This document shows, piece by piece, positions 33,824 through 54,700 of a DNA stretch of 64,000 bases (the stretch's first letter is position 1; every line of letters begins with the position of its first letter). The notes below the pieces were generated by a model. It did not search any database. It had not been told where the DNA came from and saw nothing but the letters and a program-made list of their open reading frames with translations. Source of the stretch: Limnomonas spitsbergensis (Eukaryota > Chlorophyta > Chlorophyceae > Chlamydomonadales); contig JAYJMM010000104.1 in NCBI GenBank assembly GCA_037349105.1, positions 1,708,001 to 1,772,000 on the forward strand. Reading direction: 5' to 3'. The translations under genes were made by a program, and so were the position numbers.

Positions 33824-35480
33824 CTGGGGATGGGCGGTGACGTAAGTGGGTGAGAAAGTGTTGAAGAGCACTCAACGCAGAAAATGGGCCTGGAGGTGGG
33901 CAATGAAATTCAAGTGGATGCGAAAGTTTTGGAGAGCTCACAACGCAAAAGACTGGGCCTGCTGGTGAGAAACCGGGTTAGGCAGAGTAGATATTAGGGC
34001 TTTGGTTTAGGGTCAAGGGTTTAGAAAACAGGCAGGAGTGCATCTCTCTGATGCACATTGGAAAATATGGGCCTGCTGGTAGGCGCCGATCAAGCAAACT
34101 GTGGGTTCAGGGTTTAGGGTGCAGGGAGAGAGATGTTCTCATACAAAAAGCTGCCTTCAAAATTTGCACCATGCGTCTTGAGCACATGGTAAGTTAGGCA
34201 GGTATGGGCCTTGCGAGTGATCGCAGAGCAGAGCATGAGTATCAGTCTCTATGGTATGAAAATAAGCATGAACGGTGATTGAAATCAGACTGCCATCGTG
34301 GCTAGCCTAAACAATTTCAGCGTCAAAGATAGCAACCAACAAACACCAGAAGGGTCAGTTTAGAGAACGATGCCCCTAAACCCTGAACACTAAGAGTTCA
34401 GCAGTACCAGAAAAGCCGTAACCAATGACATGCATGACCACCTTGCTTTATGATGGGAGGCCATTCTTGGTGGCTGCGGCTCAGTGTCGCCGAGCACCGC
34501 TGTAACCTAACCTACCCGTATCTGATATTTAAGACCGTATCTGATTTTATTACTGGTCTTTCATCTATTTTTATAACATGCGTACATTTTCCGCACACGT
34601 TTTACATCTTATTTGCGACCAGCATCATAAACTCATATCATCATGAGTGACCACACCTTGTGTGATGGTGGGGGGCTATCGCTTGTGGCTGCGGCTCAGT
34701 AGCGCCAGCCTGCGGGTTGATGAGGTACTCGGCCTCCTTGCTCGCTTTGAGCTGGCCAGTGGGGAGGCCATCCGCCTGGGAAAGCGTGAGGAAGGGCCGA
34801 TGCACATGGGTAGGAGGGAAATAAGGCCCGTGTACCCTAACAGGTTGTGATGTCAAGTTGTATGTGAATTTTGTGAAGTATTTACAGTCCAGCGGAGCAC
34901 CACATTGGAAGCATGGGAGAGGTGCCAGTAATCCGCACTTCAGTGGCATGGGAATGCACCCGGTATAGTGTAAGTTAAGGAACAGCACAGTGTGGAGCCA
35001 TGAGGCCTCATCCACCACATCGGTCCGATGACTAAAATCACTATTCGGACCTGTAACCTTTATCGCAACAAAATCTGCTAGAGGTGCAGTCATTGCACGG
35101 GTTAGTAGGCATTGGCTGCAACTTGGCACTGTGCTTCTGCTCTTCGCATCCAGCGCGTCATGGAGAATGAACCCAACATCCCGCCATGCCTTCCTGAGCC
35201 TGATGTTCGAAATCATTGCAAGCTTCTGGTTACCTTGAGTCAAGCGGGCATGCCCCTGGATAAGCCAGGCCAGTGATACCGCTTATGGTGTCCATGGATA
35301 TCAAGCACTACAGATCTACTCCAGATCCCTTTTAGATATACTAAGTAATAGTTCTACCAGCCAAGCTTTGATGGCACCCTTGATAAGGTGAACAAGGTAT
35401 GAACCCTGCAGGATCAGACCTTACAAGTCCACACGAAGTCCTGACCTTGTGTTCAGTGGCCATGCTGGTCAACTGACTGC
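33824..35480 (-). other. possible upstream SulP exons, unresolved
   Basis: Two minus frames have coding look: GLPTGQLKASKEAEYLINPQ at about 34780-34700, and RLRKAWRDVGFILHDALDAK at about 35205-35145. Neither has a donor that joins in phase to the exon at 33823. The rest is intronic-looking with scattered TTTAGGG-like motifs. Confidence 0.35.
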
Positions 35481-35489
35481 TATACCTTC

Positions 35490-35890
35490 CAAGCCCTGAA
35501 CCATCCCTTGATGACACATATGTACTGCCATACCTTCCAAGCCCTGTAAACTCCCTCGATGACACATATTGACATATGTACTTCCATACCTTCCAAGCCC
35601 TGATCCCTCCCTTGAAGACACAGATGTAAGTCCGTACCTTCAAAGCCCTGAAACCTTCCTTGATGACACAGATGTACTGCCATACCTTCCAAGCCCTGAA
35701 CCCTCCCTTGATGACACAGATGTATCGACGCACCTTCCAAGCCCTGAACCCTCCCTTGATAACACAGATGTACTGCCGCACCTTCCAAGCCCTGAACCCT
35801 CCCTTGATAATACAGATGTCGTGGATATTCCCCAGCTTTGCAATGGCCTGGGCCGCAGCTTTGGAGCTTTCCCCCTGCCTGTTAAGAGAG
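35490..35890 (-). repeat. about 45-bp minisatellite beside an unassigned exon
   Basis: In minus sense units read ATCAAGGGAGGGTTCAGGGC then TTGGAAGGTGCGGCAGTACA. They directly follow a coding-like stretch (SSKAAAQAIAKLGNIHDIC) at about 35880-35820, whose last bases (GACATCTGTATTATCAAGGG) match the unit. A donor AAG|GTGCGG occurs once per unit. Confidence 0.75.
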
Positions 35891-36134
35891 GAACATGTTA
35901 TTGTGCGGGAAAGGATCCGGTCGGAATGCCAACTGGGTTTTCAAAGCAGGGCTTTTCTAGCCAGAATGCAACACAGCCGAGAGTCTGTTAGGCCCCGGAA
36001 TTTTATTTAGCTTCTGCCTGCTCTTGCATTCGAATTGGTATCTGCTTCCCCCGCTGTTTCATCCATAATACCTGGCCGCACAACAAAGATTGATGGGCAA
36101 ATGCGCAGGCTACGCCGTAACAGCAGCCACTCAC

Positions 36135-36232
36135 GCATCCAAGATGACGAAAGCGGTGTCCTCTCGCACGCCCGGAGCAAAGAGTACATCATCCTCGAAG
36201 CGGGGGTTGACAGTCAGATTGCCATCCTCTGC
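36135..36232 (-). CDS. unassigned exon
   Basis: A 98-nt exon lies between CCTATAG|GCAGAG and GATGC|GTGAGT. It encodes AEDGNLTVNPRFEDDVLFAP then GVREDTAFVILDA. Codon use and splice sites support it. The family is not recognised. It may be part of the gene that contains the exon at 38803-38214, or an unusually long 5' part of the SulP gene. Confidence 0.5.
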
Positions 36233-38213
36233 CTATAGGTAGCGCAATGACATAGGGGTGCTGTTATAAACACGCACACAGAAACAAAAATGAAATGCAG
36301 ATTCAGTGGCTGTCCCTGCTGTTAAGTTGCAACCCTAAACCCTGAACCTTTTGTTTAATTGTTCACACTCAGAACCCCAAACCCTTTCTTTAACTGTTCA
36401 CACTCAGAACCCTAAATCCTTTACGTCTTATGCTTTGTTCTTTCCATCTCAACCATGTTCCCAACTCCCAACCCAGTCCCTAGGAGTCTGTATCGAGCTC
36501 AAACAGGAAAGGAAAGAAAGCAACCACGTTCAACCCGGATGAAAAGCGTCATCGCTGAGTAAGCAGCACAGTCTTAACATGTTGGCCATCACGTCAGCGC
36601 ATATGTGACAACTTAATTCCGAGTCAAATCACGGGACAGCTCAAAGTCTACATCCACTCACTATCATCCACGGCGTCACACTTTAACCCCGAGGATGGCC
36701 TCCTTATCATCCACCCCAGCAGCCAGTCCCCAGCACACCCTGCTAGGACGCCATGAATCCACTCACTATCATCCATGGCGCATGAACCACCACTGATGTC
36801 GCCCCTTGCACGTTGAACGGAACACCCTGCCGCCTGATTTCATCCTAAGGGAGAGCGCCACGTGGTTTGCCGCAGTAGAGTTGGGTTTCAGGTTTGGCAG
36901 CTCAGGTCAATGATGTGTGCCCTTTTTGGGGGGCTCCGGGGACATTGGAGTGGTATGAGCCAACAAACCGGTACCGGTATCGTACAAGTCTGTACCACAG
37001 GTTCAGTTTCAGGTCTCCAGGGAACAGAATACAACTTTGGCGGGTCTGGAGGCAAGCATGGGAATTGCTGATGGTACAACCTTCTTGCACGGCCTGGCCC
37101 TATCTTAACAGGTTTATAGATGGTTGCAGTGTTGCCCTATCGGCTACAAGCATGTCTGCTTTCGATCGTTGCAATGTGCACCTTTCCTTCCTACGATGCT
37201 GCTCCAAGTGCTGCTTTCCTTCCTTCTCGCCCCTTCCCTCTTTCGACCCCTGCTAGCTCTGGCTCACCGGGGTGCGGATGTCCACTAAGCGTGAAGATGG
37301 GGATTCCAAAGTGAGCAGACCCTCAGAGGGGGTCATCTGTTCCACCCTGCAGGATTGAGGGTCTTGGGTTCAGGGCGGGTGATCTAGGTTAAAGAGTTTA
37401 AAGCAGTTTAGAGTACATTTTAGGGTTTACCGGTAGAGCTGAATGTTCAATTAACATTTAGGTTAAAGGCCTTGGGGGGTAGCTAAGCCAATAACCAAGG
37501 GGCGGAGGAGGCTGCATGTCTTTTAGTCCCCCAGTTTTTAGTCCCCTATCGTTTTAGTTTACAGAACATTGCAAGGTTTACAGAACCTTCTGGTGGCAGC
37601 TCTCGTCCATGCTGCTATGAGGGTTCTCACGTGAGAGGGTACATCTTGAGATCCATCACTATCTACCTGGCTACCATGCTAGCACAATCCGGCTGAACCT
37701 GTGCCGTATCGTGCCATATAGGCCGTATCGTGGCACTTTGGTGGTATAATCCGGCTGAACCTGTGCCGTACTGCGCCGTATCATGCCGTATCGTGCTACC
37801 ATGATGGCTAACCTTGCATTGTGATCAAGCCAATGCTCATTCGAAATTGTGGGGCCACTGAGCACTGAGCGGAAGCCTAAGTCGTACATCACTAACCCCG
37901 TACCGTAGTGGCAGGTTTACGAAGCAGCCCAAACGGGCGCTCACGGGGATGGACTGGGGGAGGATGTTAGAAACCCCTAGAATGTTGGTCCGAGCTGCAC
38001 TGCCACTTGTGGTGGTGCATTTAACCCGCACCAATATTCACATAACAGAGGGGGTATTGCTGAACTACTGCCTTGGATATGCAGAGGGATAGTGACAGCA
38101 TGGCCATCCAAGCCTCTCCGGCTGTTCCTCCCTGTCTACCGGTATCTTTTAATCCACCATGCCCATGCCTCATACCATCCTAGCCCGTGAGCCTATTTCC
38201 ACTCACTTGCTGC
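36233..38213. other. intron-like DNA, no gene seen
   Basis: Contains scattered (CCG)TATCGTGCC-type repeats near 37690-37800 and CCTGAACC/CCCTAAACC motifs near 36330-36420. No convincing exon. Confidence 0.45.
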
Positions 38214-38803
38214 CCCTTAGCCGTGAAGCAAGTGAGGGCGCACCCAGAGATACCACAGCGCTCCCCAGTAGGATCCACCCCTCCGCTATATGTGTGAGCG
38301 CGGCTGTCGGAACCAGCCTGCAGCTTCCGGAAGGTGACCTCGCTGTTGACGGTGGACGCGAGGACCGTGACAAGATTACGGGCAGGGGGAACCGCATGCA
38401 GGTGCTCATGCAGGAGGCCCTCATGCTTCTTCGGACTGGAAGCGCGCGAGAGGAAGGACGCGTTTGAATTGGCTCCATGCTGAATCACGGATGACGGGGG
38501 CGCATGCACCGATTTGTGACGCGATATCGAGGTAGAGGAGTCTTGGATATCTGAAGCGAAGACAATGGTAGAAATGGGAATGCACAGGAGACTGGCCAAT
38601 GGCCGTGCAGGCACTGGCACCTGGCCGAACAAGGTGTGACGGAACTGACGGAACTGACAACTGCAACTGATGGCCAGCGTGGACTCTCTGTCCGGCAAGT
38701 AAGGACAGCTGCGCAAACGCACACAGCCGTATTCCTGAAGTCCAACTGCAAGTGTGGCATCTTTCCTCATTCCATACTGAATTTCTTTCGCTGAGATATT
38801 CAA
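38214..38803 (-). CDS. possible first coding exon of an unknown gene
   Basis: An open frame of 196 codons from ATG at 38803 ends at a consensus-like donor (GGGCAGCAA|GTGAGT). It begins MNISAKEIQYGMRKD, is Ser/Arg-rich in the middle, and ends with LVTVLASTVNSEVTFRKLQA and ISGCALTCFTAKGQQ. No domain recognised; it may include an organelle-targeting region. The upstream end is uncertain. Confidence 0.4.
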
Positions 38804-39377
38804 GGCTGCATGTTAAGCCTTGTCCTTGCCCCTGACTTTCCCCCTTCTACCTAGTGCCCATGTGATGTTCTTTAGCACTGTCTTAAGGATCTCGCTTGGA
38901 CGAGTGACCAGAGACCAGTCGATACCAACAATAATAATGGGGATAGGCAAGAAAACATGCAGGTACAGGTGCATAAAGTGCATGCGGTATGTGGGGGATT
39001 GTCAGGATGACAACCTTGGACATACCCAAAGCTACGCTGTATTCATATGGCAACTCTCGTACTGCGCTCGGCATTACAGAGGCACACAGAAGCCGATGCC
39101 TTTCGAATACACCCCTGCTTGAAACACTTTTTAATTCCTGAACCCTAGCCATACCCCAGTTTCCGCCTCCATAGACTGCATAGCGCCTTGGTCGGTCTTT
39201 TCCAGGTCCTTTATACCTCAACCACTTGCTGGATTGCATAAACGAGGGATCGCAAGCTTCCCCTTCTCCCTCCTTAAAAAACAAAAAGGGGCAACCCAAC
39301 CAAAAAAATCAAAAGACAGGAGTAAAATCCATAAAACCCACAAAAACATCACCTCTTACTATACCTACTGATTCAAC

Positions 39378-46356
<6,979 letters not shown>

Positions 46357-48775
46357 ACAAGATCATTTTACCGTGGGAGGTCCAGGCGGCGGGAGGTGGC
46401 CGCTTGGGGCTCTTGCGCCTGGCGCTGGAGTGCAGAGAATGCTATTCCGCGTGATGAAGTCGCGTTTGATGGGGGTTGAAGCAAAAGTATTTCTTTGCTC
46501 GGAAACTCCTGCGCGTGCTTGGCTGGGTGAAGCGGTGAGGCGGCATCCTTGGCCGTGGCTGGTGCAGTGGTGTGTCTGGTGGAGAGAGACGCATAGAAAG
46601 GCTGCTGAAGTAGTTGCCATTGTTTTTCAGTGCAGCTACTCCTGCTTTGTTGCCTTTACGAGCATTAACTACTTGTCCCAGGCACCTTGCTGTAATCCAC
46701 ACTTGCTGCCAGCTAGATCGCCGGATTCCATGTTCCTGCCCCCCTCACATAGGAGGATGGCATGGCTGCACCATGGTCCAGGCGGTGCATGGTGCAACTA
46801 AAGGCAAGAGGAAAGACAGAGGGGAGCACAAAGGAAAAAGAAAGACACCCACTTGAAAATGGAAAGGCGAAGCGAAGGATCCCTGTCTCTGACGAGCCTA
46901 GGCCTCTTAAAAAAAACGCAAAGAGAGGAAAAAGCAAGATAGAGACAGAAAGGGAAAGAGCCAGTCCCCAAGGAGGCGAAAAATGCAACAACAAATTGGC
47001 CCTCAACAAAAGCTACCAAGTCCTCAACAAAAGCCAGAGTTTCCTACCCACGCCTGCCCTGGTACAACTGCTGAGAGTCCGTGGCGCCCTCCGAGGGACC
47101 TGCCCAACTTCTTGACCTCAGCCTCAAAGGACGGAGTGATGCCGGGCTACTGGGCAGACAAGAAGATGTACATGTCCACTGATGCCAACGGCTTACCATA
47201 GGAAGAGGTTGCGCCGTTGTCTATGCTACGAATGCTGCTGGAAATGTTGCGGTGTTGATGCTGATAGCACACTAAGTAGCTGTTAATGAAGTTACACCTC
47301 TGGGCCCTGCTGAAAAGGCTTAGCCGTGTGGGCGCCCAACAGTGAAGGTAGGAGAAGGAAAGTAACGGTTAGGAGGGGAAAGGAAAGAAAGAAGGATACC
47401 GATCAGAAACTACCGGTGATTTATTTTCCTTTTTTGTGGGAGGAGAGATGATTCGTTTTCCCCTTGTGTTCCTTTCTTCCTTGCCCCCAGGGGTGTAATT
47501 GATTCATGTCAGAGCTGACCAGGGAGCTGACATGCTGGATGCTGCTGCTGCTGTCTGGGTGGTAGACTACTTGATGGATGGTGCTGATGCTTCAGCCGTT
47601 TTTTGCTCTCTCGTGGCCCAACCATAGGGTGGGCTGTTGTTGTTGGTGTTGGTGGTCTTGGACTAGGTCCTTGGCTTCAAGCCCAGTGGTCATAGTCATG
47701 GTCATGGGTTTGCTGACTACTAGGCCATTATCCTGGTCATGTGTTGGGCTTTAACGCATGTGCTTGGGCTTTGGCTTAGGCTAAGTGGCTCTTAGAGCCA
47801 ATTCACACCTAGTTCAGTTCGCCGTTTCGGTTGGTTGGTTCGGCGTCAGGAACCCATCTTGCGGGAATCAGTTTTGGCGAAACCAGACCAATGCGAAACC
47901 AACCGAACTGAAGCTGGGGGTCGGACCCCACTACCCCAGGTTGCAAAACCGTGCGAAGCCGAGGTACCCAAACCGGCCAAACTCTTTTATTTTCTGTTGA
48001 CTTGACAAGACGTGAGGCCGGCCGCCCAACCCTAGAAAACCCGAGCCGCTAAACACACAAAAACAGCCCGGGTGCACAAAGGGCCCTCGTCGGCAGCTGA
48101 GAAAAGGCGAGCAGGAACAGGAAATGCATACGACCAGCAAGTACTCACACGGCCGCAATACCTCATGCGTGAAAAGTTAGATTCAGGCCTCAAAAAACAG
48201 ATACCCCGCCAGGACACCCCTCTAGATGAAGCACGCTACAACCGGAACCCCACCCGAAAGCGGCTGCACACGTGACCACCAAACCCGAAAAATGTATCCA
48301 ACCAACAGAAGGAGACAAGAAGCCAAAGACCTGACAAGAGGCCAAACTCAGCAAAACCAGCAAGGTGTGAACCGGCTCTAACTCTCTAAGGTTGGGAACC
48401 GTGGAGGGCTCAGCACGAATCTCCTATTTGAGTATGGGGCTTTCATTCCAAGGAATTTGCCTAGAAGACGAAGGTTATGATAAGTTTGCAATATGTTTTT
48501 GAAATTGTGGCCCACCCGATTGTGATCTGTTCGTCCCAGCTGTTCGTCCCCCGGCCGGTCTGTTCCCTCTTGCTGGTGGGTCCCCTTCAGATCTAGCAAC
48601 ACGACGCATAGGAAGCATTGGATTTAAACTGATCAGAAATATACATTCAGCACTGGTATCCTCACGAGCCTTATATAATCCAAATATCCAATGGGAACAG
48701 ACGTGAAGTAGATCTTAGGCGAGCAACTTACGCAGACGAGCGACTTCCAGAGCAACTCACGTAGACGAGCGACGA
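46357..48775. other. intergenic region with one DR1 copy
   Basis: TGTAA, the usual green-algal poly(A) signal, occurs near 46690 and could end the PABP transcript. DR1 lies at about 47287-47345. Lys/Glu-rich frames at 46762-47201 show no recognisable domain. Nothing else supported. Confidence 0.45.
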
Positions 48776-51700
48776 ATGGCGACCCCCAGACGTTTATTCC
48801 CAAACCATGGCGTCTGGCCGAAATTCTGTGCCTTTCTGGCCCTTGTTGTTTGCTTCCTGCTCGGATCCCTCTTTGGTGGTAAGGCGACGAACGGGTAGCA
48901 TGGGGGGGCATCACACTGTGACTGATGCTGACGATGACTCCATGATGGCATGCAGGTTTTGTCGTTGACAGGAAGTGGTTGAAAACGACTGCGGTGATAC
49001 TAGTGTCAACATGCTCCGATTCTTGCCCCCATGTACGAACCTTACCTTCATGCGCATGACCGGTTGCCCAGTTGGCAAAACCTGCACAGAGAGCAGCACA
49101 TGACAGCCAACAACCTCTTATTGCTGGGCCTGTGCTCAGGCCTCACACGGCAGCCACAGGCAATGTGAATTTATGTATTCTCACCATGCTCTGCTATGAG
49201 CTGCTGTTCCCTTGAGACTTGAGTAGCTTTTGCAGCACGCATGCCAAAGCTACGCTAGGTAGAGTCCATAGCAGGTTGTGCTCCTACCATTTGTTCCATA
49301 TTAATCTCCTCCCATTTGATCCATACTAATCTCCTCCCATTTGTTCCATATTAATCTCCTCCCATTTATCCATATTACTCCTCCCAATGGCCGCATATTC
49401 CATCGGTTGCATATCATTCCCATCCCATCCGTTGCATCCCACCCTCCTCCCGTTCGTTGCTTGGAACTCTGTACCCACTTCAGGCCCGTAACAACGTGTG
49501 CAATGAGGGTCGAGATAGCACCCTCGCGGGACCTCAGATCGATGAAGTGCTGGTGCTCTGTGATATTGGCACCGATTGTACCGACTGTGGGCCATGGAAA
49601 GGCATAACTCCACCAACTAGCGCAGTGTGAGTGGAACCAGCCCTCCTGTGTATCCTGTGTATCAAGTGCCTGTACCGGTTTACATGCACATGTCCCATGC
49701 ATCAAATGTGATGCTCTGGTGGACTGTGAAAACTTCACAAACTTCACAGCTGAATGGGGATATGGTAGCTGAGGTTGATGACGGGGTCGCTGGCGGTCCT
49801 AGACAAACACTCTGTGTAACAGCCAGTGTTTGTAAGACACTGATTCCCGCTGGCAATCTTATTCATGTCTTGCTAGTCACTGCAGCGGCCAACAATAATG
49901 TCACAGCGGTGCTCTGACAGTGGATCACATCACCGTGCCCGCCTTCAGATGTGCTTTGTCAAGTCTGTGTTTGCTCGCTGCCTTAGCTTGTTAAATGCCT
50001 CAACCGGTCTGCCGGCACCTGTCCCATGCATCAAATGTGACGTTCCGTTGGGCTGTTAACCTTCACAAGCTCACAAGTGTTTGCCTTCTCGCCCCGACGC
50101 ACCTGCGTGCACAGCTCCGGGGAGGCGGCTCTGGCAGGCCCTGTGGCATGCAACATGGCGCGGAACACTTCCATGTTTGCGCGCCGCACCACCACCTCCC
50201 CTAGCTTTCTAATGCCCTACATGAACTGGAGTGTGGATACTGACGTCAGCCATTACATGCACGAATCAGGCTACATTGAGGCGGGCATCACTCAAGTAAG
50301 GAGGTGCTCCTGCGCGTAGGCTCCGGCGTATTTTGTGCGAGCTTATGCGTTGTCTTTGTGTAGGCTAGGATTTTGTGCGAGCTTGAGTGTTTCCTGTTTG
50401 CGTATTTCCTGTGGGCTGAAGTGTTGCATGTTTGTGGATCTTGTGCGGGCTTAGGTATTTCACAGGTGTGGATCTTGTGCGGGCCTACAAACCTCCGGTG
50501 TGCGGATTTTGTGCGGGCCTCAGTATTTCCTGTGTATGACTTTCGTGACGGCTTCGGTCTTGCCTGTGGGTATACTTAAATCACGTAGGAAACGCCTCCT
50601 ATGCACCCTAGCATGCACACCCAGTTGCTGTTGTGCCCTAATAACCAATTCTGTCAGTGAACCTTTATCCTTGCCTTACCCTGCCCTCCCTTAACCCCCC
50701 CGCCTCGCTCCCCACCCTTCAACCTCGCCTTCCGTGCGCTCGCTGCCTGGCAGATATTCCATGATCTGCTGGGTGGCTCCTGCGTGCGTCCTGATGGCAG
50801 CCGTGCTCTGGTGCTGGATGTGGGAGCGAACTTCGGCTATTACTCCCTGTTTGCGGCCACAATGGGCTGCAGGTGGCAATGTGGGCTGGGAATGTCATTC
50901 AGAATTACACTAAAGTAATGTACATGTTCTTTGCCTTGACTCACATAATCAATGTTTTTAGAGGTCAGGACTGAGGAATACTTTAAAATACAGTGGAGCC
51001 GAATACGCTACTTCATTGGCCGACTTCAGCACTTGGGGGGGGGGGCGTAAACGTTGGCCAACGTTTTTAGGGCTAGGGTTTACAGTGAGGCCGAATTTGA
51101 AATCTGCATCACCGCTGGCCACTTCATGCGTTTGCGGCAAAGCCCCGGTGCTCTTGTCATGAATAATCAGTTTATGTACTTCAAAAAAGGAGTGGAGGAC
51201 CTATGGGGGGCTCTCACAACCTGCATCTCATCATTCCCATGTGCACGAGGGGCTTCCATTGGCCGCCATACTTCTGCTACGCAAATGATAGCAGTCCCTA
51301 CTGGTATGATTATCTTAATTGGTTATGCACACAAATGGCGGTAGCGCTTGTTTAAATCCATGGCTTACCTTCGGCTTGGTCTTCTTTTTGAGCATTGCCG
51401 GGACTCCTCATGCTGGTCTCTCGAACGCTGGCAGTCACATGCTACTTCCTACCATCTACCACATCGTCGAACATCTCCCTTTACCATGTCCTGAATTTGG
51501 CCGCATGACGGTGCCTGCATTTCACTTGCACGCCGCAGGGTGATAGCCTGGGAGCCCGTGCCTCGGTTCCGTGCCCTGTTTGAATGGGCCGTGGCTGCCA
51601 ACCATTTGGAACACCTCATCACTGTGCGGCCCAAGGTTGTGACTGCACAAGGAGGAGAGGTACGGGCGGCAGGTGTGGGTCAGGAGTTGCAGGGGTGTCC

Positions 51701-54700
51701 TCCCTTTTAAAAGTATTCGCTTTTCTCCTGCAAGATGTGCAGGCACGAGCACTAGGCTGTGGTTGGTTGTGTCAACTTTATAGCAACTACTAGCACACTT
51801 GAACATCCGTGCTGCTGTTCGGTGTTTATTTCAGTGTGCAACAGACCCCCCATGAGGGCCGCCCGGCGGCCACCACTGGGCCGATCGGGACCGAGCATTG
51901 ACCGGCTTGGGGCCAGTGGCTTAGGCAGCAGGGCTTGCTTCCCCCTGCCCTGTCAGTCTTAGGCTGGGTTGTAGCTGAATCACCCTCAAATAAACTCTGA
52001 TGCCCTGCTGCTGAATGTAGCTGAGTTGCCCCGCTGCTGAATGTAGCTGAATTGTAGCTGAAACACCCTCAAATAAACTCTGATGCCCTGCTGCTGAATG
52101 TAGCTGAGTTGCCCCGCTGCTGAATGTAGCTGAATTGTAGCTGAATCACCCTCAAATAAACTCTGATGCCCTGCTGCTGAATGTAGCTGGGTTGTCCTGT
52201 TGCTGAGTGAAGCTGAGTTGCCCTGCTGCATAATGTAGCTGAATTGTAGCTGAATCACCCTCACATTGACTCTGCTGCCCTGCTCCTGGATGCAGACTGT
52301 TGAGGTGGTGGTCCCGACCAGCGGTGTCCTCGGGACTGCGGGAATAGGGGGGAGCAATGTGCAGCATGGATTCAGTGAGTAAGAAGTTTGGTGCTGACTT
52401 CCGAGGGCCCCCTCCGGAGGATAGCGGCAACAGGATGGACAGGTCACGGAGAACCATCGAATTGGTGTGATGCTGCGTTCTTGTTTTTTTTGAACGAGCT
52501 ACCGGTGATGCAAATGGTGAAAAGGAAAGGAAACTAAAGCAATGGTTCAAGGTTGGATGATCTATACTGAAACCTCATAGGGATGAAGAAATGCAACGGG
52601 CAGGTTAACCAAGCCCAGGGTTACCCAGTACGGCCGTTTGGACCCAAATCCCGTACACCGTACGGCACCATTTAACAATACTGTACCGTGTTCAAATATT
52701 CATCGGCCATTTTTCCGTACCGCACCGGTATCTGTACCGTACCGTATTTCTGTATCGGGTACCCCTGACCAAGCCATGTTGCCATCAGGCACTGTCTTAG
52801 CTCACATGTTTCTCATGGCCGGGGACAACGCTGCATGGCTGTGTTTGAATGGCAGAGCTGAGGAGAATCCCGAGGGCCCGCATGATGCACCCCAAGGCTG
52901 CCTCAGATGCTCTTTGAAATTTGAAATTTAATGGTGCTTGATAGATTTCATGGCATTTTTGAAAATCCAGAGCTCCAACTGTTTATTTACACTTTTCAGG
53001 GGCATTGCTTGCAATAGCTGTGTTCACACATCCGTTATTTGATCCGATGGATACGGTATATATACTTTAGTTACACGTACCTTTACGGCAACTGCCCATT
53101 ATTACTCCTTGCCCATCCACAACCCATTGGCTCTGTCCATTATTACTCCTGGCCCATTGACACTGTCCTTTCTTACTCCTGGCCCGTTCATACCCCACCT
53201 GCCCAGACGGAGAATCCATTCTCGTGCAGAGTGATACCCTGGATGATGTGGTGCACGAAGATGTGCTGCTCTTCAAGGTGAGCCGGAATGTAAACTTTTT
53301 TTTTATTTTGTTCGGCCCAGCCTACAAAGGGCGGTCGTAGCAGGGCAGATGAGTTTGTTAACCGCGGTGAAGGTGACGGTACCGCACCGGGTTTCCAAAA
53401 CGAGGGATGGATCTTTCTCTTGACAGTGCTGCATGTGTCACGCCGGCAATTTCATCATCTGCGGCACGGCCTGCAGTGTCTTCATTCATTGTGTGCGAGG
53501 TAAAAAGAGCATGAGGCTGATTGGGCTTGGCAATGCTTATTTTAGGTTTCATCAGCTACGGTTCAGCTACGGTTTAGCAACATCACGGCCTAAAGCTGTG
53601 GGGGCCTGGTGCAGCAAGCCCTGTTGCATGACCCACCGGCCGTAGGCCAGGTCAAGGCTCGGTCCCCAGCGGCCCATCATGGGCCTCCGAGCGGCCCGCC
53701 CCTTGTGGTTTGGTGGTTTGGCGGCCCATGGCGGTTTGGCGGTTTCGTGCGCTCTAAGACAAACCTTGGTGTTTTACCAGGTGGACGTGGAGGGCTATGA
53801 GCCAGCGGTGCTGCAGGGGGCAAAGCAGCTGCTGTCCAAGTATAAAGTCGGCAATATCCTCATGGAATACAGCCCACACGGTGCGTGCGGGAGAAATTTG
53901 GTCCACTGTTTTTTCTTCCTTGCCCCCCCTTCCTTCGATTACTCTCCACTTCTCCCTTACGGAGATCTGCGCTGACCCCCACACCCTGTATCGCTATTTT
54001 GGAAGAGTAGGAGGTGGGGGTGAGGAGTTGCTTGGAGTGGTGAGTGGCACTTGGCTGTCAATCACCTCCTCCGGCCCTCAAGGCGTGATCCCAAGTACAG
54101 CATGGGTGCAGCTACACAAGCTTTGTCCAGCGTTGGTAGATTCCCCCCTCGACAAGATGCTGCCTCAATGCTTATGGTGCCGCGCTCCGTGTGCCTCCTC
54201 TTCATCTCGTCTTGGGTTCCTCTTCATAACCTCCTCTCCATTATCTCCTCTAGTCTTCTCCGTAACCCATTCTGTACATGGGCTGATTTCCTTAAATTGG
54301 CTACGGCCACTGTACGCAACCCCATCTCTGGTCTCCCTCGCAGTGTCCGAGAGATGGGCAAAGAAGGAGGACGGACTGGCCACAGTTCAAATGCTGATGG
54401 ACCTGCTAGCGCAGGGCTATTCAATAGCGCATGTGAGTGCATCTCCAAGTTTGTGCAGGAGCTAGTTGCCAGCCAGTGCTCCTTGTATTGCGCACCTTGG
54501 GGGGTCCGCTGGGTGGCCTCCATTGGGCCAATTGGGACCCAACCTCAACCGGCCTACTGCTCACAGCCTTAGCAGCAAGGCTTGTTGCACCAGAGCTCTC
54601 ACAACCGTAGGCCGTGATGTAGCTGACTTGTGGCTGAAACGCGCGCTGAAAGATAAACCGCTGGCTGCATATGCTGATATGCCGCTGTTCAGAGTCCACC

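Noticed and set aside
46762..47201. Lys/Glu-rich and Gln/Pro-rich plus-strand frames downstream of PABP
   Set aside because: Low complexity, no splice partner and no domain. They may be 3' flank.
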